From: Bacillus nitratireducens
GTDB lineage: Bacteria > Bacillota > Bacilli > Bacillales > Bacillaceae_G
Direction: 5' to 3'
Assembly: GCF_001884135.1 (NCBI RefSeq)
Contig: NZ_MAOC01000076.1
Span: forward strand, 1 to 64,000
DNA length: 64,000 nucleotides
How positions within the stretch are numbered: the stretch's first letter is position 1; each line of letters begins with the position of its first letter. The notes under the pieces were generated by a model. The model worked only from the letters and a program-made list of their open reading frames with translations. It did not search any database and was not told the origin of the DNA. Made by a program: the position numbers and the translations under genes. This document shows positions 1 to 8,743 of the stretch, piece after piece.

Positions 1-153
1 CCTCAAGGACTTCGTGGTGCTACTGGCGCTACCGGTGCTACTGGACCTCAAGGACTTCGTGGTGCTACCGGCGCTACTGGACCTCAAGGACCTCGTGGTG
101 CTACTGGCGCTACTGGACCTCAAGGACTTCGTGGTGCTACCGGCGCTACTGGA
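1..153 (+). repeat. 36-bp in-frame tandem repeat coding for collagen triplets
   Basis: A 36-bp unit encoding [12 protein letters not shown] is repeated about four times with few silent changes. One unit has CCT for CTT (Leu to Pro). The array runs off the left edge, so copy number is unknown. Such repeats vary in length between strains in bcl genes. Confidence 0.85.
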
Positions 154-564
154 CCGGCGGGCACACCAATCCCTGTAACTATAGCAGCAATAGGAAATTC
201 TAATCCACAAACTATATCTCCTGGAACAAACATCCAATTCAATCAAGTTTTCGAATTAAATAATATAACTTTTAACGACACTTCAGATACTTTAACTGTT
301 CTAGAAACAGGAGTATACGATATTAGTTTCTCAGCATCTACAACCTTCCCAGGTTCTTCACCATTTGGGTTCGGTATTTCATTCAACGGTCAACCACCTA
401 CTCGTAATTTTTCAACTAACGTTATCGGTAGTGCTGTTTCTTTCTCTACAATTGTTACTTTACAAGCTGGTACAACAATTGCTGTACAACCTACAGCAAA
501 TACTATTTCTATTCCTAACACTGGTGACACAACAGCTACACTATCAGTCTTCCGAATTTACTAA
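1..564 (+). CDS. Collagen-like exosporium-type glycoprotein, C-terminal part (5' end outside window)
   Basis: The frame is open from base 1 and ends at TAA 562-564, giving 187 residues. Residues 1-54 are Gly-X-Y triplets (PQG, LRG, ATG) rich in threonine, the usual site of O-glycosylation in BclA-type spore-surface proteins. The remaining ~130 residues are non-collagenous and rich in Ser, Thr, Asn and Phe, ending FRIY, and resemble the BclA C-terminal C1q/TNF-like jelly-roll that trimerises at filament tips. The N-terminal exosporium-targeting leader is not in view, so spore-surface location is inferred from the family. A strong terminator follows. Which Bcl paralogue this is cannot be told from the C-terminus. 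Confidence 0.85.
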   Translation, partial: PQGLRGATGATGATGPQGLRGATGATGPQGPRGATGATGPQGLRGATGATGPAGTPIPVTIAAIGNSNPQTISPGTNIQFNQVFELNNITFNDTSDTLTVLETGVYDISFSASTTFPGSSPFGFGISFNGQPPTRNFSTNVIGSAVSFSTIVTLQAGTTIAVQPTANTISIPNTGDTTATLSVFRIY

Positions 565-658
565 CTTTTAGTTTTTATCTTATTTTTGAAAGACCAAGAA
601 TATTTGATTTATAGTAATTTGTATTATTTTGATTGTATGTTAAATCTCTCTTTTAATA

Positions 659-697
659 AAAAGGAGTACTTATTTTGGAGGATAAGTACTCCTTCTT
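659..697 (+). terminator. Rho-independent terminator of the collagen-like gene
   Basis: A perfect 13-bp stem (661-673 with 682-694, AAGGAGTACTTAT) encloses an 8-nt loop and is followed by a short T-rich tail. Confidence 0.85.
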
Positions 698-784
698 TAC
701 GTTTCTTTACTTCAAATTTACTTTAGCTTAATTCTCTTTTTGTATGATAAATAGTGAAGACAAAGACATGAAAGAGGGATGATA

Positions 785-1213
785 ATGAGAATTATATCAC
801 TGACACGTTTTTGGTTTGTTCTTATGGTATGCATAATTTTATGTATAGGATTTCTTTTAACTCTAAAATATTCAAACATTTCAAAAGCAGAAAGAAAAAC
901 AGTTCCATACGAACTTCTGTATACAAAACAAAATGACATCCCTTATTCCTCTTCCACACAAAATGAAAAAAAGGTTATAAAAGGAATGCTTATTACAGAA
1001 GCTTCTAGTTACGAAGCGCTACTTCAAATTGCTGAAACGATTAAAGATCAGTATACAAATAAAGAAATTGATGAAATCACACTTTCTATTCACAATAAAA
1101 ATAATGGTAATTATGAAGAAGAATTACCTTACGAACCTATTAGTAAAGGTACAGTAATCGTCACATACGATTCTCAATCCTTTGGCAGTACGAACATTAT
1201 ACTTAACGAGTAA
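785..1213 (+). CDS. Hypothetical membrane-anchored protein
   Basis: This encodes 142 residues. An ATG at 779 is in frame, but the RBS AAAGAGGG (771-778) is only correctly spaced for the ATG at 785. Residues ~8-27 are a hydrophobic anchor or uncleaved signal (FWFVLMVCIILCIGF), followed by a polar extracellular or cytoplasmic domain with alternating beta-type sequence in its second half. No family is recognised. It is flanked by terminators and is probably monocistronic. Confidence 0.75.
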   Translation: MRIISLTRFWFVLMVCIILCIGFLLTLKYSNISKAERKTVPYELLYTKQNDIPYSSSTQNEKKVIKGMLITEASSYEALLQIAETIKDQYTNKEIDEITLSIHNKNNGNYEEELPYEPISKGTVIVTYDSQSFGSTNIILNE

Positions 1214-1238
1214 TATCATTTATTCCAATTGATATGTA

Positions 1239-1292
1239 CTAATAACTAGTAAAGGTATACAAAGATTTCCACCGATTAAAGTTCCACTTTAT
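1239..1292. repeat. Decayed copy of a 50-bp intergenic repeat (bcr-like)
   Basis: The right end (GATTAAAGTTCCACTTTAT, 1274-1292) matches the element at 11041-11090 with one mismatch. The left end CTAATAACTAGT matches its CTAATAATCAGT. The middle has diverged. It is the same module as at 58096-58146 and in the long copy at 59233-59392. Confidence 0.6.
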
Positions 1293-1302
1293 TTTCCATA
1301 CG

Positions 1303-1338
1303 AAAAAGAGGCGAATTTCGTTATTCGCCTCTTTCTTT
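1303..1338 (-). terminator. Terminator of the penicillin-binding protein gene
   Basis: AAAGAGGCGAAT pairs with ATTCGCCTCTTT around a TTCGTT loop. A-runs on the plus strand give the U tract on the minus strand, and T-runs allow it to work in both directions. Confidence 0.85.
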
Positions 1339-3380
1339 TACCAAAATGATGGAATCCACTCTTTCACTTTGTCAAACCACTCTTGTTGCTCTTTTTTTCT
1401 TTGTTGTTCCTCTTCTTTTCGTTTTTTCTCTTCTTCTTTTCTTCGTTTTTCTTCCTCAATCATTTTTAATTGCTTTGTATAATCCGCCTCAGGTATTAGT
1501 GATAACTGAAATGCCTTTTGAGCTGGATTTACATTCGCTTTCCTCATAATGTCCCGGAACATTGTCGTTGTAATTTGGCTGCCTCCTGGCACATAATGCT
1601 CACTATCTGTTTTATCATACCCTACCCAAATCGCACCTACTAAATCCGGCGTGTATCCAACAAACCACGAATCCTTCGCACCAGTACTTGGTCCATTTAC
1701 AAGCTGGGTAGTCCCCGTCTTGCCTGCGGTATCGATATTATTAACTTTCGCTTTTTCACCCGTTCCCCTTTCAATAACACCTTTTAATAAGTATGTCATC
1801 TTTTGGGCAACTTTCTCGTTCGTCACACGAGTTTCTTTCTTGTACCATTTTCCAATTGTTTCCCCTTCAGCATTTTGGATTTCTCTAATAGCATGAGCTT
1901 CTACTTGGACACCATCATTTGCCAATGTGCTATACGCTTGAGCCATTACAAATGGAGAAGTCCCTACATGCATACCGCCTAAAGCAATCGGATACGTACG
2001 ATCTTCAGGCTCTAATGGAATACCAAACCGCTCTAAAGATTTCAATCCTTTATCTAATCCAATTTGCTCTAATAGCCAAACTGCTGAAACATTATATGAC
2101 TTTGCCACTGCTTCATACATCGTCACATTACCATGGAACGTATGATCACTATTTTGTGGTGCATATTCTTTAATATTAAATGGTTCATCTTTTAAAACAT
2201 CGTATACTTCATATCCTTGCTCTAACGCTGGTACATACACTGCAAGAGGCTTTAACGTTGAACCGGGCTGCCTTTTTAATTGTGTTGCATGATTAAACTG
2301 TAAAAATTGATATGGACCTCTACCTCCAACTAAAGCTGGAACACCGCCAGTTTTGGGATTCATAAGGACCACTCCAGTTTGCATAAGCTGATCTGAACCA
2401 CTATCTTTAAAATAACTATCATTATTCACAACATCTTCAACCGCTTGTTGTTTTTTCGGGTCAAGTTCCGTATAAATACGATAACCACCTGCTAAAATTT
2501 CATTTTGTGTTAATTCATACTTGTCCATCGCTTCTCTAATAATATAATCTACGTATTGAGAATATTTCCCCTTATATTTATCGTCAACACCACGTCGTAA
2601 TACAAGACCTGATTCTTTCTCCTGATTATATTGTTCTTCAGAAATATATCCTTGTTCCTTCATTAAACCTAATACGACATTACGTCTTTCAATGGATTTA
2701 TTAAAGTTTTTATACGGCGAATACGCAGATGGCGCTTTAATTAATCCTGCAATCGTTGCAGCTTCTGAAATTGTTAAGTCTTTTACCTCTTTATCAAAAT
2801 AAGATTTAGCTGCTCTTTTTATCCCCCAAGCACCTTCACCAAAATAAATTTGATTCATATACATTTCTATAATTTCATCTTTTGAATAAGTACGCTCTAT
2901 TTTTTTTGTTAAAAAATATTCCTTTATTTTACGTGAGTATGTGCGATCTTGTGTTAAAAATACATTTTTTGCAAGTTGTTGCGTAATTGTACTACCACCA
3001 GCCACAACTTCACCAGCTGTAATGTTCTTAAATACAGCGCTTATGATTCCACTATAGTAAATGCCATGATGACTAAAAAATTCCTTATCTTCTACTGCAA
3101 CAATTGCTTGAACCATAATATCAGGAATGTCTTTCCTTTTGACCCCTTCTGTTTTAGAAGAAGCTAATTTAGTCGCAACTTCATTATTTGCATCATAAAT
3201 TAAAGTCGGTTGTGGCACAGCTTGTTTTAATTCAGATATATCTTGAATGGAAATTATTATATTTACAGCAATAAATAGAGTAACGAGCAAACTTCCCAAT
3301 ACAATTAATGAATTGCGTAGTTTTTTCCTCTGATTGAACCACTCAAGCGTTTTTTTAAAGTGAGTGTTCTTCAATTTCAT
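1338..3380 (-). CDS. pbpG: Class A penicillin-binding protein (PbpG/PBP2d-like)
   Basis: This bifunctional peptidoglycan glycosyltransferase/transpeptidase has 680 residues, a normal length. A short cytoplasmic tail leads to one membrane anchor (~24-45). The glycosyltransferase domain shows EDKEFFSHHG (97-106, catalytic Glu97), GGSTITQQLAKN (128-139), RKIKE and the EMYMNQIYFGEGAWG motif (~172-186). The transpeptidase domain shows STLK (374-377, acyl Ser374), SYN (428-430) and KTGT (554-557), so both activities should be intact. The C-terminus (~640-680) is a highly charged Lys/Glu/Arg tract. The start ATG is preceded by AGTGAACGAATG with only a modest RBS. It resembles B. subtilis PbpG, a sporulation-associated PBP; assignment among paralogues is less sure than the class. 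Confidence 0.9.
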   Translation of the reverse strand: MKLKNTHFKKTLEWFNQRKKLRNSLIVLGSLLVTLFIAVNIIISIQDISELKQAVPQPTLIYDANNEVATKLASSKTEGVKRKDIPDIMVQAIVAVEDKEFFSHHGIYYSGIISAVFKNITAGEVVAGGSTITQQLAKNVFLTQDRTYSRKIKEYFLTKKIERTYSKDEIIEMYMNQIYFGEGAWGIKRAAKSYFDKEVKDLTISEAATIAGLIKAPSAYSPYKNFNKSIERRNVVLGLMKEQGYISEEQYNQEKESGLVLRRGVDDKYKGKYSQYVDYIIREAMDKYELTQNEILAGGYRIYTELDPKKQQAVEDVVNNDSYFKDSGSDQLMQTGVVLMNPKTGGVPALVGGRGPYQFLQFNHATQLKRQPGSTLKPLAVYVPALEQGYEVYDVLKDEPFNIKEYAPQNSDHTFHGNVTMYEAVAKSYNVSAVWLLEQIGLDKGLKSLERFGIPLEPEDRTYPIALGGMHVGTSPFVMAQAYSTLANDGVQVEAHAIREIQNAEGETIGKWYKKETRVTNEKVAQKMTYLLKGVIERGTGEKAKVNNIDTAGKTGTTQLVNGPSTGAKDSWFVGYTPDLVGAIWVGYDKTDSEHYVPGGSQITTTMFRDIMRKANVNPAQKAFQLSLIPEADYTKQLKMIEEEKRRKEEEKKRKEEEQQRKKEQQEWFDKVKEWIPSFW

Positions 3381-3546
3381 TCGTTCACTTCCTTCGTTTG
3401 TTTACACGCTTCTTTTTAAAAGGAAGAATATACCTCCTTTTAAATTTATTATAATAACGTAGTCTTTCCTATAGTGTAAAGCTTTTCTTTCACATTCATA
3501 CTTTTTACAAGAAAAGGACATTCTACAAGTAAGATATTCACCATTA

Positions 3547-3565
3547 GTATTAATATTATTAATAC
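3547..3565. promoter_or_regulatory. AT-rich perfect palindrome upstream of the phosphate transport genes
   Basis: GTATTAATA-T-TATTAATAC is a perfect 9+1+9 palindrome about 80 bp upstream of the promoter at 3641. The rest of the 310-bp gap between the divergent PBP and DUF47 genes is AT-rich with no ORF I can support. It may be an operator; the binding protein is unknown. Confidence 0.35.
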
Positions 3566-3640
3566 AACAATGTGAGTTATGTTAAGTTTTTGTAAACTTT
3601 TCGATAAAATGTTTTAAAAAACGACAGTTTTTTGTTAGAA

Positions 3641-3669
3641 TTGACTAGCCAATATATTTTACATATATT
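3641..3669 (+). promoter_or_regulatory. Sigma-A type promoter of the DUF47-pit operon
   Basis: TTGACT (3641-3646), a 17-bp spacer and TATATT (3664-3669) put the start near 3676, directly ahead of the GTGGGGG ribosome site and the ATG at 3692. The 5' UTR would be very short. Confidence 0.7.
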
Positions 3670-3691
3670 ACTTTTGTGGGGGTAACTAATA

Positions 3692-4312
3692 ATGGTCTTT
3701 AAATCAAAAAAAGATAAATTTTCTGAAATGTTAATGAATGTTTCCGAAAATTTAAAAGAAGGCGCGCAGTTTTTCGTGGAGTATAAAATTAAAAATGCTA
3801 GCGATTTAAAAGAGTTTTCTATGCGCATGAAAGATTATGAGTCAAAAGGTGACTCATTCATTCACGAAATCATTATGGAGTTAAACAAAGCGTTTATCAC
3901 TCCTATTGAACGTGAAGACATCCTACAACTTGCAATGAGTATGGATGATGTATTAGACGGATTAGATCATAGTGCTGGTCTATTCGAAATGTATTCTATT
4001 ACAGAAGCTGATGAATACATGATTAAATTCGTAGAAGCAATTAATCAATGTGCAATTGAAATTGCAAACTCTGTTGAACTACTGTCTAAAAAGAAATTAG
4101 TCGACATTCGTACGAACGCGATTAAGATTAAGGATTACGAATCACAATGTGATGATATTCGCCGTCATGCGATTAAGCACTTATTCTCTCGTGAAAAAGA
4201 TCCGATTAAGATTATTCAATACAAAGAGATTTACGAAGAGCTTGAAGAAGTAGCAGATAGCTGCCAAAGCGTTGCAAACGTATTAGAAACAATCATTATG
4301 AAGAACGCGTAA
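3692..4312 (+). CDS. DUF47 family (PhoU-like) Pit accessory protein
   Basis: This is a 206-residue all-helical protein with two similar halves carrying PhoU-like acidic motifs (DYESKGD near 48 and DYESQCDD near 149), expected to bind metal. DUF47 proteins are commonly encoded next to Pit phosphate permeases and are thought to modulate them. The stop overlaps the ribosome site of pit and the two genes form an operon. No signal peptide is present; it is cytoplasmic. Confidence 0.9.
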   Translation: MVFKSKKDKFSEMLMNVSENLKEGAQFFVEYKIKNASDLKEFSMRMKDYESKGDSFIHEIIMELNKAFITPIEREDILQLAMSMDDVLDGLDHSAGLFEMYSITEADEYMIKFVEAINQCAIEIANSVELLSKKKLVDIRTNAIKIKDYESQCDDIRRHAIKHLFSREKDPIKIIQYKEIYEELEEVADSCQSVANVLETIIMKNA

Positions 4313-4323
4313 GGAGTTTGATC

Positions 4324-5322
4324 ATGGATACACTCTTGATACTGACCGTTTTAGTAGTCATTTGCGCTTTAGCTTTTGACTTTATCAATGGATTTCACGA
4401 TACAGCAAACGCTATTGCAACGGCTGTTTCAACGAAAGCTCTAAAGCCTAGACATGCAATTGTTATGGCAGCTATTATGAACTTTTTAGGTGCGATGACA
4501 TTTACAGGTGTAGCAAAAACGATTACAAAAGATATCGTTGACCCATTTGCTTTGCAAAATGGTTCCCTTGTAATTTTAGCTGCTTTGCTTGCGGCAATAG
4601 CTTGGAACTTAATTACTTGGTACTACGGTATCCCAAGTAGTTCTTCGCATGCAATCATTGGCGCAATCGCTGGTGCAGCAATTGCTGCTGCCGGTATTAG
4701 CTCATTAAACTTTAAAGGATTCATTAAAATTCTTGAAGCTTTAATCATTTCACCGATTATCGCTTTTGTTATTGGTTATATCGTATACAGTATTTTTAAA
4801 GTAGTCTTTAAAAACTTTAACTTAACGAAAACGAACAAAAACTTCCGTATATTCCAGATTTTCACTGCAGCATTACAAGCTTATACGCATGGTACGAATG
4901 ATGCGCAAAAAGCAATGGGAATCATTACGATGGCTCTTATGGCCAATAACTATCATACTTCTGACGACATTCCGTTCTGGGTACAATTATGTTGTGCAAT
5001 CGCAATGGGTCTTGGTACTTCTGTCGGTGGATGGAAAATTATTAAAACTGTCGGTGGACAAATTATGAAAATTCGTCCTGTAAATGGTGTAGCTGCCGAT
5101 TTATCATCATCACTTGTTATTTTCGGTGCAACATTCATTCACTTACCGGTTAGTACGACGCACGTTATCTCTTCTTCTATTTTAGGGGTTGGTGCTTCTC
5201 ATCGTGTGAAAGGTGTAAAATGGGGAACTGCAAAACGCATGTTAATTACATGGGTTATTACACTTCCAATTTCAGCTTCTTTAGCTGCGTTATTTTACTC
5301 CTTATTACACTTAATCTTTTAA
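4324..5322 (+). CDS. pit: PiT family low-affinity inorganic phosphate transporter
   Basis: This encodes 332 residues and about ten membrane segments. Both PiT signature repeats are visible: DFINGFHDTANA near the N-terminus (~14-25) and AYTHGTNDAQKAMG around residue 190. Substrate is phosphate (metal-phosphate complex) with proton or sodium. A TTG at 4318 is in frame, but AAGGAG (4311-4316) is well spaced only for the ATG at 4324. It lies 11 bp downstream of its DUF47 partner and is followed by a strong terminator. Confidence 0.93.
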   Translation: MDTLLILTVLVVICALAFDFINGFHDTANAIATAVSTKALKPRHAIVMAAIMNFLGAMTFTGVAKTITKDIVDPFALQNGSLVILAALLAAIAWNLITWYYGIPSSSSHAIIGAIAGAAIAAAGISSLNFKGFIKILEALIISPIIAFVIGYIVYSIFKVVFKNFNLTKTNKNFRIFQIFTAALQAYTHGTNDAQKAMGIITMALMANNYHTSDDIPFWVQLCCAIAMGLGTSVGGWKIIKTVGGQIMKIRPVNGVAADLSSSLVIFGATFIHLPVSTTHVISSSILGVGASHRVKGVKWGTAKRMLITWVITLPISASLAALFYSLLHLIF

Positions 5323-5324
5323 TT

Positions 5325-5366
5325 AAAAGTCGTCTTCCTTATTTTTCTAGGAAGACGACTTTTTTG
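5325..5366 (+). terminator. Terminator of the pit operon
   Basis: A 15-bp perfect stem (AAAAGTCGTCTTCCT, 5325-5339, with 5349-5363) is followed by T residues. Confidence 0.9.
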
Positions 5367-5439
5367 TGAACAAGCCTATTTCTTATTAAAAAGCGTGTAT
5401 AATGATTGGTGGATAAGTTATATAGAGGAGTTGGCAATT

Positions 5440-6240
5440 TTGGAATACACCATGTTACTTTTCATCGGACTAATCGCCGGGACAGTCGGGAGCCTAGTAG
5501 GGCTTGGGGGCGGAATTATTATCGTTCCGTTATTAATTGGATTACACAGTTTATCACCACAGCTCGCAGTAGGAACTTCTATGGTAACAGTCGTTTTTAC
5601 AGGGCTGGCTTCTACCCTTACTTATATGAAGCATAAACGGGTAGATTATAAAAGTGGACTTATTTTATTTATCGGGAGTGGCCCTGGTGGTATTATCGGA
5701 GCATGGGCAAACAAATTTTTAAACCAAGATACATTTTCTTTATACTTTGGGATTTTTCTTATATTCGTCTCCATTCTTCTTATACTACGAGACAAATTGA
5801 AACCTCTTTCCCTATCAAATATGACTGTAATTAAGCGATCTTTTACAGATAACGAAGGAAATACTGTAGACTATCAATTTCCACCATTTCTCGCTATCTT
5901 TATTGCCTTTATAGTTGGATTTATATCCGGATTATTTGGAATCGGTGGTGGTGCCTTACTTGTGCCAGCAATGATGCTCCTTTTTGCGTTCCCAGCACAC
6001 ATTGCTGTAGCAACTTCAATGTTTATCGTATTTCTCTCAGCAATTGTAAGTTCTTTAACTCACATCTCTCTAGGAAATGTCAGCTGGGCTTATGCATTAA
6101 TTCTTATTCCTGGTGCATGGGTTGGCGGAAAAATCGGGGCTTATATTAACACAAAATTAAGCGGTAATGCCGTAATTAATTTATTACGTATCACATTAAT
6201 TATTCTTGGAACTAGATTAATCATTACTTCATTTTTATAA
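5440..6240 (+). CDS. TauE/SafE family sulfite/organosulfonate exporter
   Basis: This is an integral membrane protein of 266 residues with two homologous halves, each starting with a glycine-rich segment (GSLVGLGGGIIIVPLL and GLFGIGGGALLVPAM) typical of the family. Family members export sulfite or sulfoacetate or carry sulfonates; the substrate here is unknown. The frame is open from GTG 5395, but that region contains a TATAAT box (5398-5403), and GAGGAG (5425-5430) is correctly placed for TTG 5440, which I take as the start. It is probably a single-gene transcript. Confidence 0.85.
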   Translation: MEYTMLLFIGLIAGTVGSLVGLGGGIIIVPLLIGLHSLSPQLAVGTSMVTVVFTGLASTLTYMKHKRVDYKSGLILFIGSGPGGIIGAWANKFLNQDTFSLYFGIFLIFVSILLILRDKLKPLSLSNMTVIKRSFTDNEGNTVDYQFPPFLAIFIAFIVGFISGLFGIGGGALLVPAMMLLFAFPAHIAVATSMFIVFLSAIVSSLTHISLGNVSWAYALILIPGAWVGGKIGAYINTKLSGNAVINLLRITLIILGTRLIITSFL

Positions 6241-6268
6241 CGCGTTCTTTCTAGAATGCGTTTTTTCT
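6239..6268 (+). terminator. Terminator of the TauE/SafE gene
   Basis: AACGCGTTCT pairs with AGAATGCGTT (one G-T) and is followed by six Ts. Confidence 0.75.
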
Positions 6269-6360
6269 TATACACATGAATATAAAAAGGCTCCTAGGAG
6301 AACAAATAAAACTAAACAAACACTTAATAACATAAAATTTGAAATATGTACTTTCTTCAA
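6268..6360 (-). CDS. Candidate 30-residue membrane microprotein
   Basis: Starting at TTG 6360 the frame gives MKKVHISNFMLLSVCLVLFV followed by LLGAFLYSCV and a stop. It has a basic N-terminus and one hydrophobic helix. AGGAG (6369-6373 on the minus strand) lies 8 nt upstream of the start, which argues for translation. The stop codon abuts the terminator shared with the TauE gene. Function is unknown; no homologue is recalled. Confidence 0.55.
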   Translation of the reverse strand: MKKVHISNFMLLSVCLVLFVLLGAFLYSCV

Positions 6361-6506
6361 GTTGATCACTCCTATAGCTACGACTGTTATCTTTATGATA
6401 GCGAAAAAAAAGGTCGCATGCAGTTACAAAGTGCTAACAATGCAAAATCATTTATTACAAATTTTATCCTTATATTTCATTTCTTTGTATAATCTATCGA
6501 TTCAAT

Positions 6507-6536
6507 AAAAAAAGATGTCGTATTGACATCTTTTTA
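6507..6536 (-). terminator. Terminator of the small 6534-6761 gene
   Basis: AAAAAAGATGTC pairs with GACATCTTTTT around a 5-nt loop, overlapping the end of the minus-strand gene. Confidence 0.75.
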
Positions 6537-6761
6537 GTGAAGAAGTGACCATCCCATAAAGTCTTCATGTACTTGGCACGCCCTCTTATCATTTCGATCA
6601 TATAATTCAGCATAACTATCTGTTTCTTCATCATAAGCCATCGTATAAATAATTTGGCCGTCTATTTCAACGGATAAAACGACTCCACCTTTCATCTCTT
6701 CTACATGAATGGTAGCATTCGCTGGAATTCTCATATCCGTCATCTTCATCGCATCTAACAA
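6534..6761 (-). CDS. Hypothetical 75-residue protein
   Basis: The TTG start at 6761 sits 9 nt after a GGGGG ribosome site (6771-6775); an ATG four codons in lacks proper spacing. The soluble acidic sequence contains alternating beta-strand-like stretches (VVLSVEIDGQIIYTMAYD) and one Cys. No family is recognised. It is monocistronic with its own terminator. Confidence 0.7.
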   Translation of the reverse strand: MLDAMKMTDMRIPANATIHVEEMKGGVVLSVEIDGQIIYTMAYDEETDSYAELYDRNDKRACQVHEDFMGWSLLH

Positions 6762-6931
6762 TATACTAAACCCCCTACAGCGTATTCATTGCTAGTACTA
6801 TTACACACTAAATAGTATACTACTGTAATAGCATACATTTCGTCAATGAAATTGCTGTTTAAAAAGCATATTGTCTTTATACATATACGCTAAAATATAA
6901 GAAATAGAAATGTTTTAATGGGGGGCTAACA

Positions 6932-7444
6932 TTGATTCTACATAAGGGAGATGTATTATTCCGTCAAGGTGAGGACGGTCCATTATATTTTATAAAAACA
7001 GGTTTATTAAAAGTTATTCGGTTAGAAGCAGACGGAACACCATTTTTATTTAATATTATCGTTCCTGGTGAAACGATACCTCACCATTCTTTAATTTCAC
7101 CGAAGGAATATCACGGTACCGCTATCGCTTTAATGAAAACAGAAGTTGAGCCTATACTTAGCAATGAATGGTACGATCAACTCCGGGCAAATCCTGCATC
7201 TTATGAAAATATCGCTATGCAATTACAATCGAAATTAAGAATGATGCAACAGCGTATCGATCAATTGACAACTGTCTCTCCTAAAGAGCGCCTTCATCGT
7301 TTACAAGAGTGGTTCACCTTATATTTAGGTGACATTCCTATTTATGAAATATTAACACAAACTGAAATTGGTCAGCTCATAGGTGTACGCCGCGAAACAG
7401 TAAATCGCTTATTAAGGGAACAAGCAAAAAACGAGGTAAAATAA
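6932..7444 (+). CDS. CRP/FNR family transcriptional regulator
   Basis: This encodes 170 residues. The N-terminal cyclic-nucleotide-type beta barrel is shortened and begins at the KGDVLFRQGEDGPLYFI motif. A long dimer helix (~95-115) precedes a C-terminal winged helix with the recognition helix VRRETVNRLL (~152-161). That helix keeps the CRP-type R-E-T-V-x-R contacts, which read TGTGA half-sites. There are no cysteines, so an FNR-type iron-sulfur cluster is excluded. TTG start at 6932 with GGGGGG (6920-6925) upstream. It converges on hmp with a shared terminator; a TGTGA-N6-TCACT site lies in front of hmp. Its ligand is unknown. Confidence 0.85.
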   Translation: MILHKGDVLFRQGEDGPLYFIKTGLLKVIRLEADGTPFLFNIIVPGETIPHHSLISPKEYHGTAIALMKTEVEPILSNEWYDQLRANPASYENIAMQLQSKLRMMQQRIDQLTTVSPKERLHRLQEWFTLYLGDIPIYEILTQTEIGQLIGVRRETVNRLLREQAKNEVK

Positions 7445-7458
7445 TACCTCGTTTTTTG
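7428..7458. terminator. Shared bidirectional terminator between the regulator and hmp
   Basis: AAAACGAGGTA pairs with TACCTCGTTTT, with A-runs on one side and T-runs on the other. Confidence 0.85.
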
Positions 7459-7473
7459 TTTAGTAATGTTAAT

Positions 7474-8682
7474 CTATTGTAAGCTTGCTGCGGGACCGAA
7501 AAATTCATAATGAATGTTCTCTTGTTTAACACCCAAATCAATTAATGCAGCATTTATATGCTTCATAAATGGTACTGGGCCACAGAAATAAAATTCTGCT
7601 TCAATTGTTGGAATAATGGTTTGTAACCATTCAGCGTCAATGAAACCTTCTTTATCAAAGTTTTTCATTTCCAGATCTTTTTCAGTCGGTGCCGAATAGC
7701 AAGTGTATGCTTTAACTTGTTCGTATTCATTATCTATTGTCTCAACGTGTTCTTTCATTGCATGTGTATTACTATTGATCGCTGCATGAACAAAACATAC
7801 ATTACGTTTTGAATTTTGTTCAATTAACGTATTTAGCATACTCATCATTGGTGTAATACCTACTCCACCACTAATTAGTACAACTGGTAATGTTGAATCC
7901 ATATTTAATACGAAATCTCCCGCTGGTGCACTTACTGATAAGGCATCTCCTTCCCCTACATGCTCATGTAAGTAATTAGATACTTTACCATCTGGTGTAT
8001 CTACACCTTTTTCTTTCTTTACACTAATGCGATAGTATTCTTTTCCAGGAGCATCAGATAAGCTATATTGACGATTATGCGTATATGTTTCACCTTCAAT
8101 ATTTATTTGAATCGTTACATATTGTCCCGGGATGAATGATGAAACTTTCCCGCCATCTTCAGGTTTTAAATAAAATGATGTAATAACATCGCTTTCCTTC
8201 ACTTTTTTAACAATCACAAAGTTGCGGAAATCTTTCCATCCACCTTCTTTATCTGCAGCTTCTTCATACATACCCGCTTCAATGCTAATGAATGCATCAG
8301 CAATTACGCCATACGCTTCTCCCCATGCATTTAAAACTTCATCAGGTGCGCCTGCGACCTCTTTAATCGCTCGTAGTAAGCATGTGCCTACTATTGGATA
8401 ATGCTCTGCTTTAATACCTAAACTTCTATGCTTATGACCGATTTGCTTTACAACCGGAATAATAGCCTCTAAATTATCAATGTACATTGCAGCTGCATAA
8501 ACCGCATTTGCTAATGCTTGTTGTTGTCTTCCCTTTTTCTGATTCGTATGGTTGAAAATATTCAATAACTCCGGATGTTCCGAAAATAAAATTTGATAAA
8601 ATCTCGTTGTAATTTCAACGCCTTTTTCCTGTAATAATGGTACTGTTGACTTAACGATTTCAATTGTTTTTGCACTTAACAT
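7474..8682 (-). CDS. hmp: Flavohaemoglobin (nitric oxide dioxygenase)
   Basis: NO dioxygenase (NO + O2 + NAD(P)H to nitrate), 402 residues, the family length. The globin domain (1-~140) has proximal His85 and distal-pocket Tyr29 and Gln53, as in E. coli Hmp. The FAD domain has RQYSLSDAPG (~204), and the NAD domain has GGVGITPMMSM and the FYFCGP motif near the C-terminus. It is cytoplasmic and detoxifies nitrosative stress. Expected regulators in the genus are NsrR and ResDE; here a CRP-type palindrome also lies at 8744-8759. It is monocistronic. Confidence 0.95.
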   Translation of the reverse strand: MLSAKTIEIVKSTVPLLQEKGVEITTRFYQILFSEHPELLNIFNHTNQKKGRQQQALANAVYAAAMYIDNLEAIIPVVKQIGHKHRSLGIKAEHYPIVGTCLLRAIKEVAGAPDEVLNAWGEAYGVIADAFISIEAGMYEEAADKEGGWKDFRNFVIVKKVKESDVITSFYLKPEDGGKVSSFIPGQYVTIQINIEGETYTHNRQYSLSDAPGKEYYRISVKKEKGVDTPDGKVSNYLHEHVGEGDALSVSAPAGDFVLNMDSTLPVVLISGGVGITPMMSMLNTLIEQNSKRNVCFVHAAINSNTHAMKEHVETIDNEYEQVKAYTCYSAPTEKDLEMKNFDKEGFIDAEWLQTIIPTIEAEFYFCGPVPFMKHINAALIDLGVKQENIHYEFFGPAASLQ

Positions 8683-8743
8683 TGTATCCCACTCCTCTAT
8701 TTCTTTAACTGTTTTTAGTTTAACTGAATTGTATAATACATAT

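Noticed and set aside
718-939. Minus-strand 73-codon ORF
   Set aside because: Antisense to the start of the plus-strand gene at 785 with no ribosome site.
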